64,000 nt of DNA from Heliocidaris erythrogramma (taxonomy: Eukaryota; Echinodermata; Echinoidea; Camarodonta; Echinometridae): the NCBI GenBank assembly GCA_025617745.1, contig CM046861.1, positions 15,349,563-15,413,562 on the forward strand. Direction: 5' to 3'. Below, piece by piece: positions 1 through 12,048 of this stretch; positions within the stretch are counted from its first letter, which is position 1, and the number at the start of each line of letters is the position of its first letter. The translations under genes and the position numbers were made by a program. The notes under the pieces are model-generated. The model worked only from the letters and a program-made list of their open reading frames with translations. It had not been told where the DNA came from and did not search any database.

Positions 1-1160
1 GCCTTTCTATTTTCCCATTATTAAATTTCAAAAGGATGAAGTACATGTTTATCTCAAATGGATAAACAAAGAAATACATACAGATCAAATGTAGATGTGT
101 AATGTAAACTGATATCTATTTCATTATGTTTCCAGATACCAAAGTAAAACCTCTTAGAAAATGTTCTTGATGCATTTCATAACTGCTTTAAACTTTTTTC
201 AATCTGTGCACTGCTGCGACAAGATTGATATCTTTTCCAAAAGCATCAATCAAACAAAATCCACATTTTCTGAAGCATTACATGACAGGTTTACAATTAT
301 TAGGCCAAGTTTTATAGGTATGAGAAAATAGCAAACCAGCATTTGCTATGAATATGATGAATTGCCACTTTCCTCTCAACACGTACAGAATATTAATTTT
401 TCTTTTACAATCCTGTCATAATTCAAGAATAGTGCTATCTTTACATCCTGTGTATTCATCACTCTTTCTATTTCCATTCATTCATTGTTCCTACTGCTTA
501 TTGTACCATTCCAATTTGTCAAATTTAAGGGTTTTTTTTGACAGTGACAAAATATCTATCAAGAACATGCAGAACATCAAGATACCCATTAGAAACAAAT
601 TCAATCATACTATAATCTCGAACATTGATATTTACAGGAAATTTAGGATTTTTTTCTTGAGTAGTGGTTATGAAAGACACTGTGAATACAAAGAAATACA
701 AAAGAAAAAGTTTTTCTTTGTTCTCTTTTAACAAATTAAAAAGTAATACTTCTGCCTGAAACCTCCCACCGTTTTTTCCAGTGGGGGGCAGGGGGGCAGT
801 TTAATAAGGAACAATGGCGTATCTACGAATTATGTCGACAGGGAAAACAATGAAATAGCGGAGCTAAATAGCTTACAGGTCAGTGGTATCTAACAAGTTG
901 TACTACTTTGACGTCACTATTTTAATGAAAATGGTAACCCCCCATGGAAGGATGTCTAGCAAGAAAACTCAAAGCTTCAAGAGAGATCTTTCTCCGAATG
1001 GAATGGCAATAATTCAAGATTAAAAAAAAAAAAAAGATTATCAGCTAATGTTTGTTGAGTTTCATTCTCCTTCAAGGCTGCACCACTATTTTGTTTTACC
1101 CGTGCCCACCCCCCCCCCCCCCCCCCCCCCCCCCTCCCCTCAACTGCACATGTTTCTTAC
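1..1160. other. Intron sequence beyond exon 13; no gene recognised
   Basis: AT-rich DNA. I looked on the minus strand for the next PPP motif (RGNHE) and found none, so the following exon is probably outside the window. Short C/G-rich runs occur at 780-800 and a C-run at 1109-1134. Short open frames at 348-731 and 525-734 show no family resemblance. Confidence 0.5.
1109..1134. repeat. Homopolymer C run (26 bases)
   Basis: An uninterrupted C run, read as G26 on the transcribed strand just after the exon 13 donor. Similar runs recur at about 22233-22253, 29239-29256, 36861-36876 and 37157-37182. Copy length is likely to be unstable or misassembled. Confidence 0.9.
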
Positions 1161-1291
1161 CTCTACTCCATGTTCTCCCCTGTCTACATAGTCACCCAGA
1201 AAGAGAAAGGAGCATGGAGTCAGAAGAGGCCCCATCCTCCAAAGAGCCTTCTCAAAACACACTAGATCATGGTAGTTGCCATGGAGATCAC
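1161..1291 (-). CDS. Phosphatase gene exon 13 (PPP metal-binding motifs)
   Basis: Codes residues 617-659, with the glycine of GDLHGN split across the intron. It contains GDLHGN, a [10 protein letters not shown] segment and [12 protein letters not shown]. These supply D617, H619 and D649, expected metal ligands of the PPP active site. Acceptor AAG, donor GTAAGA, phase 1/0. A run of 26 C on the plus strand begins 26 bases past the donor. The next exon is not in the window or not recognisable in 1-1160. Confidence 0.9.
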
Positions 1292-4200
1292 CTTGAGAAA
1301 ATAAATTAAATAATGAAACATGGATACAGTGTGAAATTGGAATTCAACTGGAAGATGTCATTATCACCTCTACTCTCCTTAACATTTTAGCTCCTATGGA
1401 TTAGTCGCACTGTAGCAATTCCAATGAAAGAGTTGATTTCACTGCTCAGTAAACTATTTTGCAGCATAGACTCTCTGGTGTACACAAAATCTTTCCACAG
1501 TAATGCACCTTTATCAGTGTGGATTCTAAAGAGCTTATGTCTAAAGATAGCACACACATAACTTCATCACCAAAGATCCCCTCCTGTTGATGTAACAGCA
1601 CGTCAAAACGTGCGGGCAGTCCCAGGCAGTTCAGTGACTAAAGGATTAAAAAATGACCGGTGTTCTTATTCCCATACCCCTTCTGCGCCATGGGTGGCAA
1701 ATCCCGCCCAAGAATGTAGATGTCGTAATGTACGTTTGGGATAAATGTTGCAAAAGTGGCCAACAGAGCCTTATCCACATGACTTTCCAATTACACCTCT
1801 GATTGGTCCAATCATACAAGACAAGGTTGAAATGAGTTGTATATTAGGGAAGCAGGATCTTAACTTGCCTTCTCTGTAGAAAAATTTAGATGCACTTGAC
1901 AAGTGGTAAATGAATACACTGAAGTACTCTTTCATACCTAAGATATATGTTAGTGCACTGAGTCTAATGAGTCTAGGTTCATTAGTGAGTACTCTCTGAG
2001 ACTAGCTACACAGGCCTAACAAACAGGTCTAACAAACAGGACTACAGAATGGTCTCTCATACCTAAGATGTATGTTGGTGCTGAGTCTAGGTTCATTAGC
2101 GAGTACTCTCTGAGACAAGCTACACAGGGCTAACAAACAGGTCTAACAAACAGGTCTAACAAACAGGACTAAAAATGGTCTCTCATACCTAAGATGTATG
2201 TTGGTGCATTGAGTCTGATGAGTCTAGGTTCATTAGTGAGTACTCTCTGAGACTAGCTACACAGGGCAACAAACCGATCAAACATTCAAGTCTAACAAAC
2301 AGGTCTAACAAAACAGGTCTAACAAACAGGTCTAACAAACAGATCTAACAAACAGGACTAAAAAATGGTCTCTCATACCTAAGATGTATGTTGGTGCATT
2401 GAGTCTGATGAGTCTAGGTTCATTAGTGAGTACTCTCTGAGACTAGCTACACAGGGTTAACAAACGGGTCTAACATTCAGGTCTAACAAACAGGTCTAAC
2501 AGACAGGACTAAAAAATGGTCTCTCATACCTAATATGTATGTTGGTGCATTGAGTCTAATGAGTCTAGGTTCATTAGTGAGTACTCTCTGAGACTAGCTA
2601 CACAGGCCTAACAAACAGGTCTAACAAACAGGACTACAGAATGGTCTCTCATACCTAAGATGTATGTTGGTGCTGAGTCTAGGTTCATTAGCGAGTATTC
2701 TCAGAGAGAAGCTACACAGGCCTAACAAACAGGTCTAACAAACAGGTCCAACAAACAGGTCTAACAAACAGGACTACAAAATTGTCTCTCATACCTAAGA
2801 TGTATGTTGGTGCACTGAGTCTGATGAGTCTAGGTTCATTAGTGAGTACTCTCTGAGACTAGCTACACAGGGCAACAAACCGATCAAACATTCAAGTCTA
2901 ACAAACAGGTCTAACAAAACAGGTCTAACAAACAGGTCTAACAAACAGATCTAACAAACAGGACTAAAAAATGGTCTCTCATACCTAAGATGTATGTTGG
3001 TGCATTGAGTCTGATGAGTCTAGGTTCATTAGTGAGTACTCTCTGAGACTAGCTACACAGGGCTAACAAACCGGTCTAACATTCAGGTCTAACAAACAGG
3101 TCTAACAGACAGGACTAAAAAATGGTCTCTCATACCTAATATGTATGTTGGTGCATTGAGTCTGATGAGTCTAGGTTCATTAGTGAGTACTCTCTGAGAC
3201 TAGCTACACAGGGCTAACAAACCGGTCTAACATTCAGGTCTAACAAACAGGTCTAACAAACAGGACTACAAAATGGTCTCTCATACCTAAGATGTATGTT
3301 GGTGCATTGAGTCTGATGAGTCTAGGTTCATTAGTGAGTACTCTCTGAGACTACATGTAGCTACACAGGGCTAACAAACCAGTCTATCTTTCAGGTCTAA
3401 CAAACAGGTCTAATAAACAGGACTACAAAATGGTCTCTCATAACTAAGATGTATGTTGGTGCATTGAGTCTGATGAGTCTAGGTTCATTAGTGAGTACTC
3501 TCTGAGACTAGCTACACAGGGCTAACAAACCGGTCTAACATTCAGGTCTAACAAACAGGTCTAACAGACAGGACTAAAAAATGGTCTCTCATACCTAAGA
3601 TGTATGTTGGTGCATTGAGTCTGATGAGTCTAGGTTCATTAGTGAGTACTCTCTGAGACTAGCTACACAGGGCTAACAAACGGGTCTAACATTCAGGTCA
3701 ACAAACAGGTCTAACAAACAGGACTAAAAAATGGTCTCTCATACCTAAGATGTATGTCGGTGCATTGAGTCTGATGAGTCTAGGTTCATTAGCAAGTACT
3801 CTCTGAGCCTCCCGACACAGGGCTAACAGACACTTGGCCAAGGACAGCATCTCCACCGTCCCCCAGCTGAAGTGGTCCTTAGCCTTGACGGGTGCTGCCC
3901 CGCCCGCATTGGTCTCCTTATCACCACCACCATCAACACCAGGACCGGCACCACCAGGGTTGCTCTTGATGGAACGCTCAAAGTAACGAAGGCCTGTCAG
4001 CATCTCATTGGGGTGGGATCTCTATATTAAAGAAGAAAATTATTTATCAAGATGAAAATCTTGGTGCTTATCATCTCTTATACATTATCCATGTATTGTA
4101 GATATATATATACATGTACCACTGTATTTATTCTGCATGTATATATACATGCACTAAAAAAGAAACCCAAGTGTTCGTTTAAAAAATACATGTAGATGCA

Positions 4201-7200
4201 AGCAGGCACTCAACATCACTGTCAATTCAGATATATTGCAGTGCAGTAATGATCATGATAATGGTAATGATGACGGCATTGGTACAGAAAGAAGATGAAG
4301 CTAATACCTGGTTAAATGAATCCACTGATGATATCCTCTGCATCCTACTTTTATCTCCATCAAGATGTGGTCCCACGCTGTTTGACACAGCTCCGGTATC
4401 TAGAGGTTCAAAGAAAATGGGGCTAATACTAATGTGCACTAGATTCTGCATACAGGATCCACTCCCGAAACCTGGGGGCCACAATTATTGAGTTATCTTT
4501 TACCCCTTGCAGCTAATGCTGAATACTAAAATATACAGGGAAGGGAGAGGGAATTATCCATCCATGATGGACGGACTTTTGTTATATTAAATCTGTTGAA
4601 TTTCAACATCATTTTGAGGAAAGACTATACAAAATAACAATGAATGATAAAAAGTGTTCATGATTTCCATATTTTCTGTCAAAGCATATACATGTGGCAA
4701 TGGAAAGATCATTAAAGAGCAAGATTCATGATACTTCTCGTGGTTTTGTAATGATTTATCATTCACTTATTGTCAAAAGTACCTGCTAGTTCCCATAATG
4801 TTCTGACGTCAGCAAGTGTTCCGCTTCTCTTGACCTTGACGGCATGGGTCGCTAGCTCATACTCTTGACCTATTGGCCTTTTGATCTCTGGTGATTTAAA
4901 GATGGCTGCTACAGAGTCCGACTCGCTGTCGCCAGATGCACATGCTAAAATAAAGAAAGAGAGAAAGGGGAAATCACGACCAGAAAATTCAAGGACAGAA
5001 TCTCAATAGGAAATCCTCATCATGGCAAATAAACTTGGTCGTATTAATTTCTGAATTTCTGGATGATATCAAAAGAAAAACATTCATTTCTTCATAAATA
5101 CATCTTCATAATCCGGAACATGACTGCTAATACTGACGAAACCTCTTGTTTAACCACATTTAGTTTCAAATTGTTTCACTACCCGACTTTAATACAGACA
5201 AGAAAATATTTATTACTGTACAAGCCATTACTTTTGCAAGGGCTATATTTCAGTGAATTTTGCAAACTATTTAAGGGTTGCAAATTTATCAATATGCACA
5301 AATGAACTAGCTACCGGTATGCATGCAAACAGTACTGTAAGAAGCTTGTGTTCATTATTGATGATGATGATGATAATTCACAGCATTTGTATGGCACCTT
5401 ATTTCTATTAACAACATTCAGAGGCGCACATTGTTTCACTTTTGCACGAAAACAACTCACAGAAATATCTGCGTCCCTGTCATCTGCGAAAATCTTGGCT
5501 TATACACTACTTATTGTCCAGGTAGAGAGTTTTGGTAGGAAACATTGTACAGTTTTACTTGTCTGAAAGGGGGGGGTGTAAAATTGACTTACAATCATGA
5601 GGCTGGCTACCAAACTTCACGGTTATATTGTGAGTTGTCTTCTGTCTCATGATTAATTACTGTGAAACCTGTCTATAAAGACCACTCAAGGGAGACAAGA
5701 AAAGTGGTCTTTATGAGCAGATGGTCTTTATGTACAGGATCCTTAAATACATGTTTCAATGAGAAACACTTTTCAAAGGTATACGAAAATTATGGTCTTC
5801 ATAGACAGGTGGTCTTTCTATACAGGTGGTCGCTAAAGCAGGTTTGACTGTATCATATCACCGTATCATAGACCACCTGTCTATAAAGACCACAATTTCT
5901 GTTTCCCTTGAAATGTGTGTTAAAGGAACCTGTACATAAAGACCACCTGCTCAAAAAGACCGCTTTTTTGTCTCCCTTAAGCAGTCTTTGTAGACAGGTT
6001 TCACTGTAGTTTTACTTGTCTGAAATGGTGAGTAAAATTGTACTTACAATCACTAGGCTGGCTCCCAAACCTCATGGTTATACCGTGAGTTGTCTTCTGT
6101 CTCTTGGTCGTCTGGCTCTTCTCACTGCTACTCTCCTCACCAGACTCAGACTGAGACCTGATGGTGGGATTTAAAAAAGAAGAGAGATAGCTGATCAATA
6201 CAATGGGACAGAGTAGAGAATTTCAAAAACAAATGGACATGTAAAATTATTCATTGACAGAAAATGATTTACAATTAGAGATGATGGGGAGAAAGAGAGT
6301 GGCCCCATAAAGCAAAGCAAATAAAAGACTGATTGATAATAAGTAAAGAGCACATCATAAGTTCATGAGAATTAGACAGTATGAGTGGACAGAGAGAGAA
6401 ACAAAACAAGAAGTGAAATGGTGGGGGGTTTTTTTGGGGGGGGGGTTTCTTTTCGTGTGTTTGTGTGTGTGCGTTGGTGTTCACTGGCAACCGCGGGCAC
6501 TTTTATGAAAACACATCTTCAAACCGAGGACACACACGAGACAGAGGACTGTCCTCGTTTTGATTTACAGTTTGTTGGCTTTATTTTTAGCTTCTAACTA
6601 CGCTGTTGACCTTTCAAGCATTTCTGAGCAGAGTCCACATTTGGGTGGTCGTGAACTTTTTCGTGGGTATATTTATTTATTTATTTAAAGAGAGCATGTT
6701 ACAATTGAACAGGATTTATTTTTAGTCTTCTAGGATTATTCTCCTCAAACACGTATGTATGTGTGTACATGTATACGCATTCAAACCGATGACATCGAAC
6801 AAAGAGAACAATGGGTCATCGGTAGTAATTCAATAGGTCATCAGTTGTCAACAATTGGTGAGGTTTATTCCGTCAATGAATTTTGTGACGCAATTCAATA
6901 GTGGAGTCATCGGTTGAAATTCGAACAATAGCTTCAAACGTAGATGTGTGCGTTTGTTTAGCATTATGTCCGAGGACATTTTCGGACAGAGAACAAAAAA
7001 AAAATCATGACAACAATGGTCCTCGGAAGCCGGACAATAGTCCTCGAACGTCGAACAATGAATTTGTGCTTTATTCCGTCGACTGTCCGAGGACGAGTAA
7101 CAATAGAGGGACAATAGTTGTCCTCGGAAGTAAAGCCATGTAAACGTGCGTTTGTTTAGCATTATGTCCGAGGACATTTTCGGACAGAGAACAAAAAAAA

Positions 7201-7343
7201 AATCATGACAACAATGGTCCTCGGAAGCCGGACAATAGTCCTCGAACGTCGAACAATGAATTTGTGCTTTATTCCGTCGACTGTCCGAGGACGAGTAACA
7301 ATAGAGGAACAATAGTTGTCCTCGGAAGTAAAGCCATGTAAAC

Positions 7344-7402
<59 letters not shown>

Positions 7403-10400
7403 TGTGTGTGTGACATGAAAGGAATGAGGGTTGGAAAATGTGAAGAGAAAGATGAAGCATGGAGGAGAATTGTGCAGAAGATTAAAAAGAAGAGGGAGAG
7501 AGGGGGATGATACGGCAAATAAGAGAGAGGGTCGGACTCGGGGAAAGAGAAAAAGTGGAAGAGAGAGAGAGAGAGAGAGAGTGGGAGTGGGAGAGAGGGA
7601 GAGAGAGAGAGTGGGAGAGAGGGAGAGAGAGAGGGAGTGAAGAAGAGAGGGAGTGAGGAAGAGAAGAAGTGAGCGAGACAGGATGTGGGGGAGATAGAGA
7701 GTAAGGATGAGAGATAATGCGAATGAGAGAGAGAGTGGGAGAGTGGGAGAGAGCGAGTGAGGAAAAGCGTATAAACAGAGAGCAAGGACGACATGGGAAA
7801 ATAAGAGAAGAGGGAATGAGGACTTAGACTTTGGTGGCTTTTCCTGTCATAATGATACACATGTATCCGAAGGTAGTTGTCATAATGATTAAAAAAGCAC
7901 CAAAATAATATAACAAATATAACAAATACATGAAGCATCAAATATCTAAGCATCTTGCCAATTAATAAACTAAGGCATGTACTTACTCATCAGCTGCATC
8001 ACCCCATTTATCTGGTATACTAGACTGAGGGAGTCGGAACAAGGCTGAAGTGCCACGGAACTTGAGCTGACCAACGGCGCTCAGGAAGTCCATCAGAGTT
8101 AGGGACACTTTACACTCGTTCCCAAACACCCTGGACGAGGGATGAAAATTAAGACTGAAGAATGTCACTATTACTAGTACAGTCAAACCTGCTTTAATAG
8201 CGACCACCTGTATAGAAAGACCACCTGTCTATTAAATTAAATAATTTCCCTCGAAAAGTGTTTCTCATTGAAACGTGAACCTGTACTTAAAGTAGATATT
8301 CAAAGAAAATCACAAATATGGCAATTAATGTATCACTAGAAACTGGGAAGCTTACAGATGGCAATCTTATAAGTTTTATGTCAACTGCGTATCTGGTGAT
8401 TATAAAAACAACACAAATAAAAGCTCTTCTCAGCATCTGGAATATCCGAGGATTCGCCAGAAATATAGCGATGTTTTGATGTCGTCACACTCGGGATCGA
8501 TCCTGCTTAAGCAGACGACGTCCTATAATGAATGAACGTAATTGCAATGCAATTATTTATCAAATTATAAAGAGTTTGGTGTATTTAAACATGACCTTAT
8601 TTCACACCATTATAAAGGGAAAGTGAAACTGATTCTGATAGCTAAAACCGTTTGATTGTAAATACATAGGAGAAGGGTCAATGATCAATGAAATAAACCC
8701 CACTTTCAAATTGAAAAGCCCTCCGAATAATAGCAGGATGGTATTCGTTCCCTCTTGAAACGCCGAACATGCCCCGGTGCAAACAGCTGAAAATACAATG
8801 GCGTCTTATTTTGTTTACAAGTGACTGATTCCTTTATTTTTTTAATGCTGCATTTTTCATCAAAATAATACCATACACGAAGTTAAGAGTGAGGCAACAG
8901 ACTAACATTAAGACTGACGCTAGTGAAGGAAGAGAAATAAGTGAAGAGGAGATGACAAAATAGGCTCTGAAAAATGTGTAAGATGTTATGGGACATCGTC
9001 TGCTTAGCCAGGACTGGTCCAGGGTGTGTCGTCACATATCTCAGCAGCGTTCGAGGAGCTCTTCAGCTGCTATATCGGGGGCTGTATTTTACCGTTTTAT
9101 AATTGATAATAATCATTACTTCAAATGTTTCCAAGCGTTGAATTTGGATAACCTTGTTTAATTTATGCCATCTATGCAATAATAAGTATTAAGCCAATAT
9201 TTAAAATCATCAACGTTCTACTTTAAAAACCATTTGCTCATAAAGACCGCTTTTCATGTCTCTCTTGAGTGGTCTTTATAGACAAGTTTCGCTGTACTAC
9301 TACAAAAAATAACTATATATGTTTACCCAGGGTAACCTTATCAGCATTCTTAACCCATTGGGTTGGGTTGGGTTGGGGGTTGACACCTCCATCCCGATGG
9401 AAAATTTTGTCAGTTTTAATATTTTTGTAATGAACAGCCATACATCTTCTTTCTGACAAAATTTGGTCAATGGTCTTTATTAAAGGGGAAGATTACCCCA
9501 ATCTTCTTTCCAGTTTGAAATTTTTATCAGAGTGTTTTCTTTTTTTACAAAGCACATGTACAATCATACTATTTCCTTATGCATGGGCAACATGGAGTGA
9601 AATCGGCCTGACTTGGGGTCTGTTTCAGGGGTTCTGAGAGTAAACCTGATGGCTCATTGTCAGGTTGCCAACCTTTTTGTCAACTATTAAGATGGCTTAA
9701 GTGCCTTTACGGGTACAAATCTTATGGGCTTGATATGCAGACTGGTAGGGACAGGCTCCTGGCATATGATTTCTACATGTATGGTGTAGAGTATTTGAGT
9801 TTGGGAAGGTTTAAAAACCTATTGCACCGAAAGGGTCAGATTGTTTTTGTTGTATTTTCCGCAAATTAAAAACTACTTACTTTGCTAAAGTCTCTGCTTC
9901 TTTCTGAAGTGTCTTGGTATCGATGGGCTGACCCTTGAGTTGCCTGATATCAGATACCATCTGTCTGAAAGTTCAAATAATGAAACCAACCAAAACTTAA
10001 ATTAAAGTGTATCAATCACCTAAAAAAATAATTTTAAAACATACAATCAACTTCAGAACACTTTATCTGGCCTTTTACGGGTTAAGGATTACAGAGTATG
10101 AAGAAAATGAAGGAAAACATAAAACCCTCTTGTGCAGAACCCAACTCCAAGTTTGGTTCCGCGCGGGCCCTTATTCCATGCGAGCGTGTATGAGTGCGTT
10201 GACTAGTCTTCTCACAAGTCGCTGTATCGTTTATTGGGAGTGTATTTCAACTTGCAATATCTCCTTACAGAATCAACATTTGAAGCTCATGTTTTTAATA
10301 TAGTATATCGACATAGAACCCCTAACATACAGAACAAAATACATGTACTTTTAGGGATTGTACACTTAAACCAACTGAAGTTGCTGTCAGGGACCGATCC

Positions 10401-11978
10401 AAGATTTGGAAAAAGGCCAAAGGGGGTGGGTACAATTCAGAAAATTGGGTTGAAAATGTGAAGGGGCACAAGAAGACATTTAGGAGGGGCAGTGTACTGA
10501 AGGAATTCCATACTAAAGGGGGCATTGCCTGGTGTCCCTCCTCCCTAAATCCACCTCTGCTCTATTGTGACAGCCAAGTAGGAATTGAGGTTAAAGAAAA
10601 GGTTTAAGTTCTGGGAAAGGTGAAAAATAATTTGTGAGCTTTCTCATTCCTTTTATGTCAGTTTGGAAGAACTTCATAATAGAAATGTCCCCCGAAAAGG
10701 ATTGCTCTTCAAATACCCTCCTACATTGTATTTAAAACATGATTAAAACAAGAAATGTCTAAAGTGTTCGGCAAAACATTCATGCCGCTTGTGTATACAG
10801 TCCATGTGTCATAGAAATGTGGCAGTTGTTAATTAAATGTTATTGTTGACAAGTTTTATGAAACGGGGTCCTGGTGATGACTGGGTGATGGGTTATTATT
10901 TCAGGTTAAGATAGTATTTGGCCTAAGGTTTAACCACTTGACTATTGAATTGTTTACTTCCCATAGGCTTAGTACAGGGACTACCCGGTTCCAGTAAGCA
11001 ATGGGTTAACCCTTTCAAGACAATTGACCATATTTTGTGGTTTGGCTCAATAACTTTTGATTCAGAGCTCTAAAAAATATACCAGATGCATGACTGGAAA
11101 GAGCAAAAATTTCTGCATATACTATGTCCATTTTTGTTGCAAGACCATATTGCGTTTGATGCCAGGAATTTTAAAAATGAGAATAAGCTTTACAATTTTT
11201 AAATTGAGAGGTTCAAAATCATTGTTTTTTATCATAATTGGCAATTTTTTCAACTTGTCAACAAAATTTGTAACCCTGTATATTGTTTTCAGAGACATTA
11301 CACCTTATTAGAACCATGTAGCACTAAAAGAAAAAATATTAGTGTTGCCAATTTGAAGAATGAAATGTGATCAATTTAGCCCTTAAATAATTCCTGTCCT
11401 GAAAGGGTTAACAAAGAAATTAACTGTAGAGCAATTGTGCACTGAAGCATGTGTCGTACATGTACAATTATGTGTAGTGTATATTACTGCTGCCTGAAAT
11501 ACTCCAGTGAAAATGTAACCCAAACTAAGTGACATAGGAACGACAGAGAAAGAGAGAAAAGCGTGTGTGGTGTTTGTGGGCAAGTGAATAAGAATTGGTT
11601 GATTAAGAATTACACAAATTACATAAATAAAACAACCTTGGGAGAGATAAAATATTCAGCATAGGGCTTCATCTCAAAATGATGAACTTCATTCGAAAAG
11701 CGTCCAACATAACAATACAGTGCGCTAAGTGCACTGCACTCAAGGATATTAGCACAACAAAGCAAGAGTGTAAGTACAGCAAGAAAAAAGAGGAAAAAAG
11801 AGAAAAAAAGGGAAGAAACAAAAAAGGGAAGAAACAAAAAAAAAGAGCAAAAAGAAAGAAAGGAGAAACAAAAAGGAAAAGAGGAAAAAGAAAAATAGAA
11901 AATAATAGGGAAAGGAGAGTTTTAAAAAGATGAAAGAGAGAAATAGAAAATGAAGTTAACAGGAAGGGAGCAGAGAGT

Positions 11979-12048
<70 letters not shown>

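Larger units (their letters stand above)
6158..7986. other. Intron 8: tandem duplication and purine microsatellites
   Basis: Holds a G/T-rich run near 6420-6475, a 198-bp tandem duplication (6944-7345), a TG/GA microsatellite (7347-7415) and GA-rich tracts to about 7820. Long open frames here are translations of GA/CT repeat and are not genes. Confidence 0.7.

Noticed and set aside
525..734. Minus-strand frame downstream of exon 13 as the next phosphatase exon
   Set aside because: It has no RGNHE or other PPP motif and no clear acceptor in phase 0.
1925..3744. CRISPR-like array of regular repeats
   Set aside because: Units are direct descendants of exon 12 with similar 'spacers'; the genome is an animal's, and repeats are not separated by unique spacers.
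7162..7953. A 263-codon open frame on the minus strand rich in Ser, Leu and His
   Set aside because: It is the translation of GA/TG repeats joined to the tandem duplication; no start context, domain or splice support.
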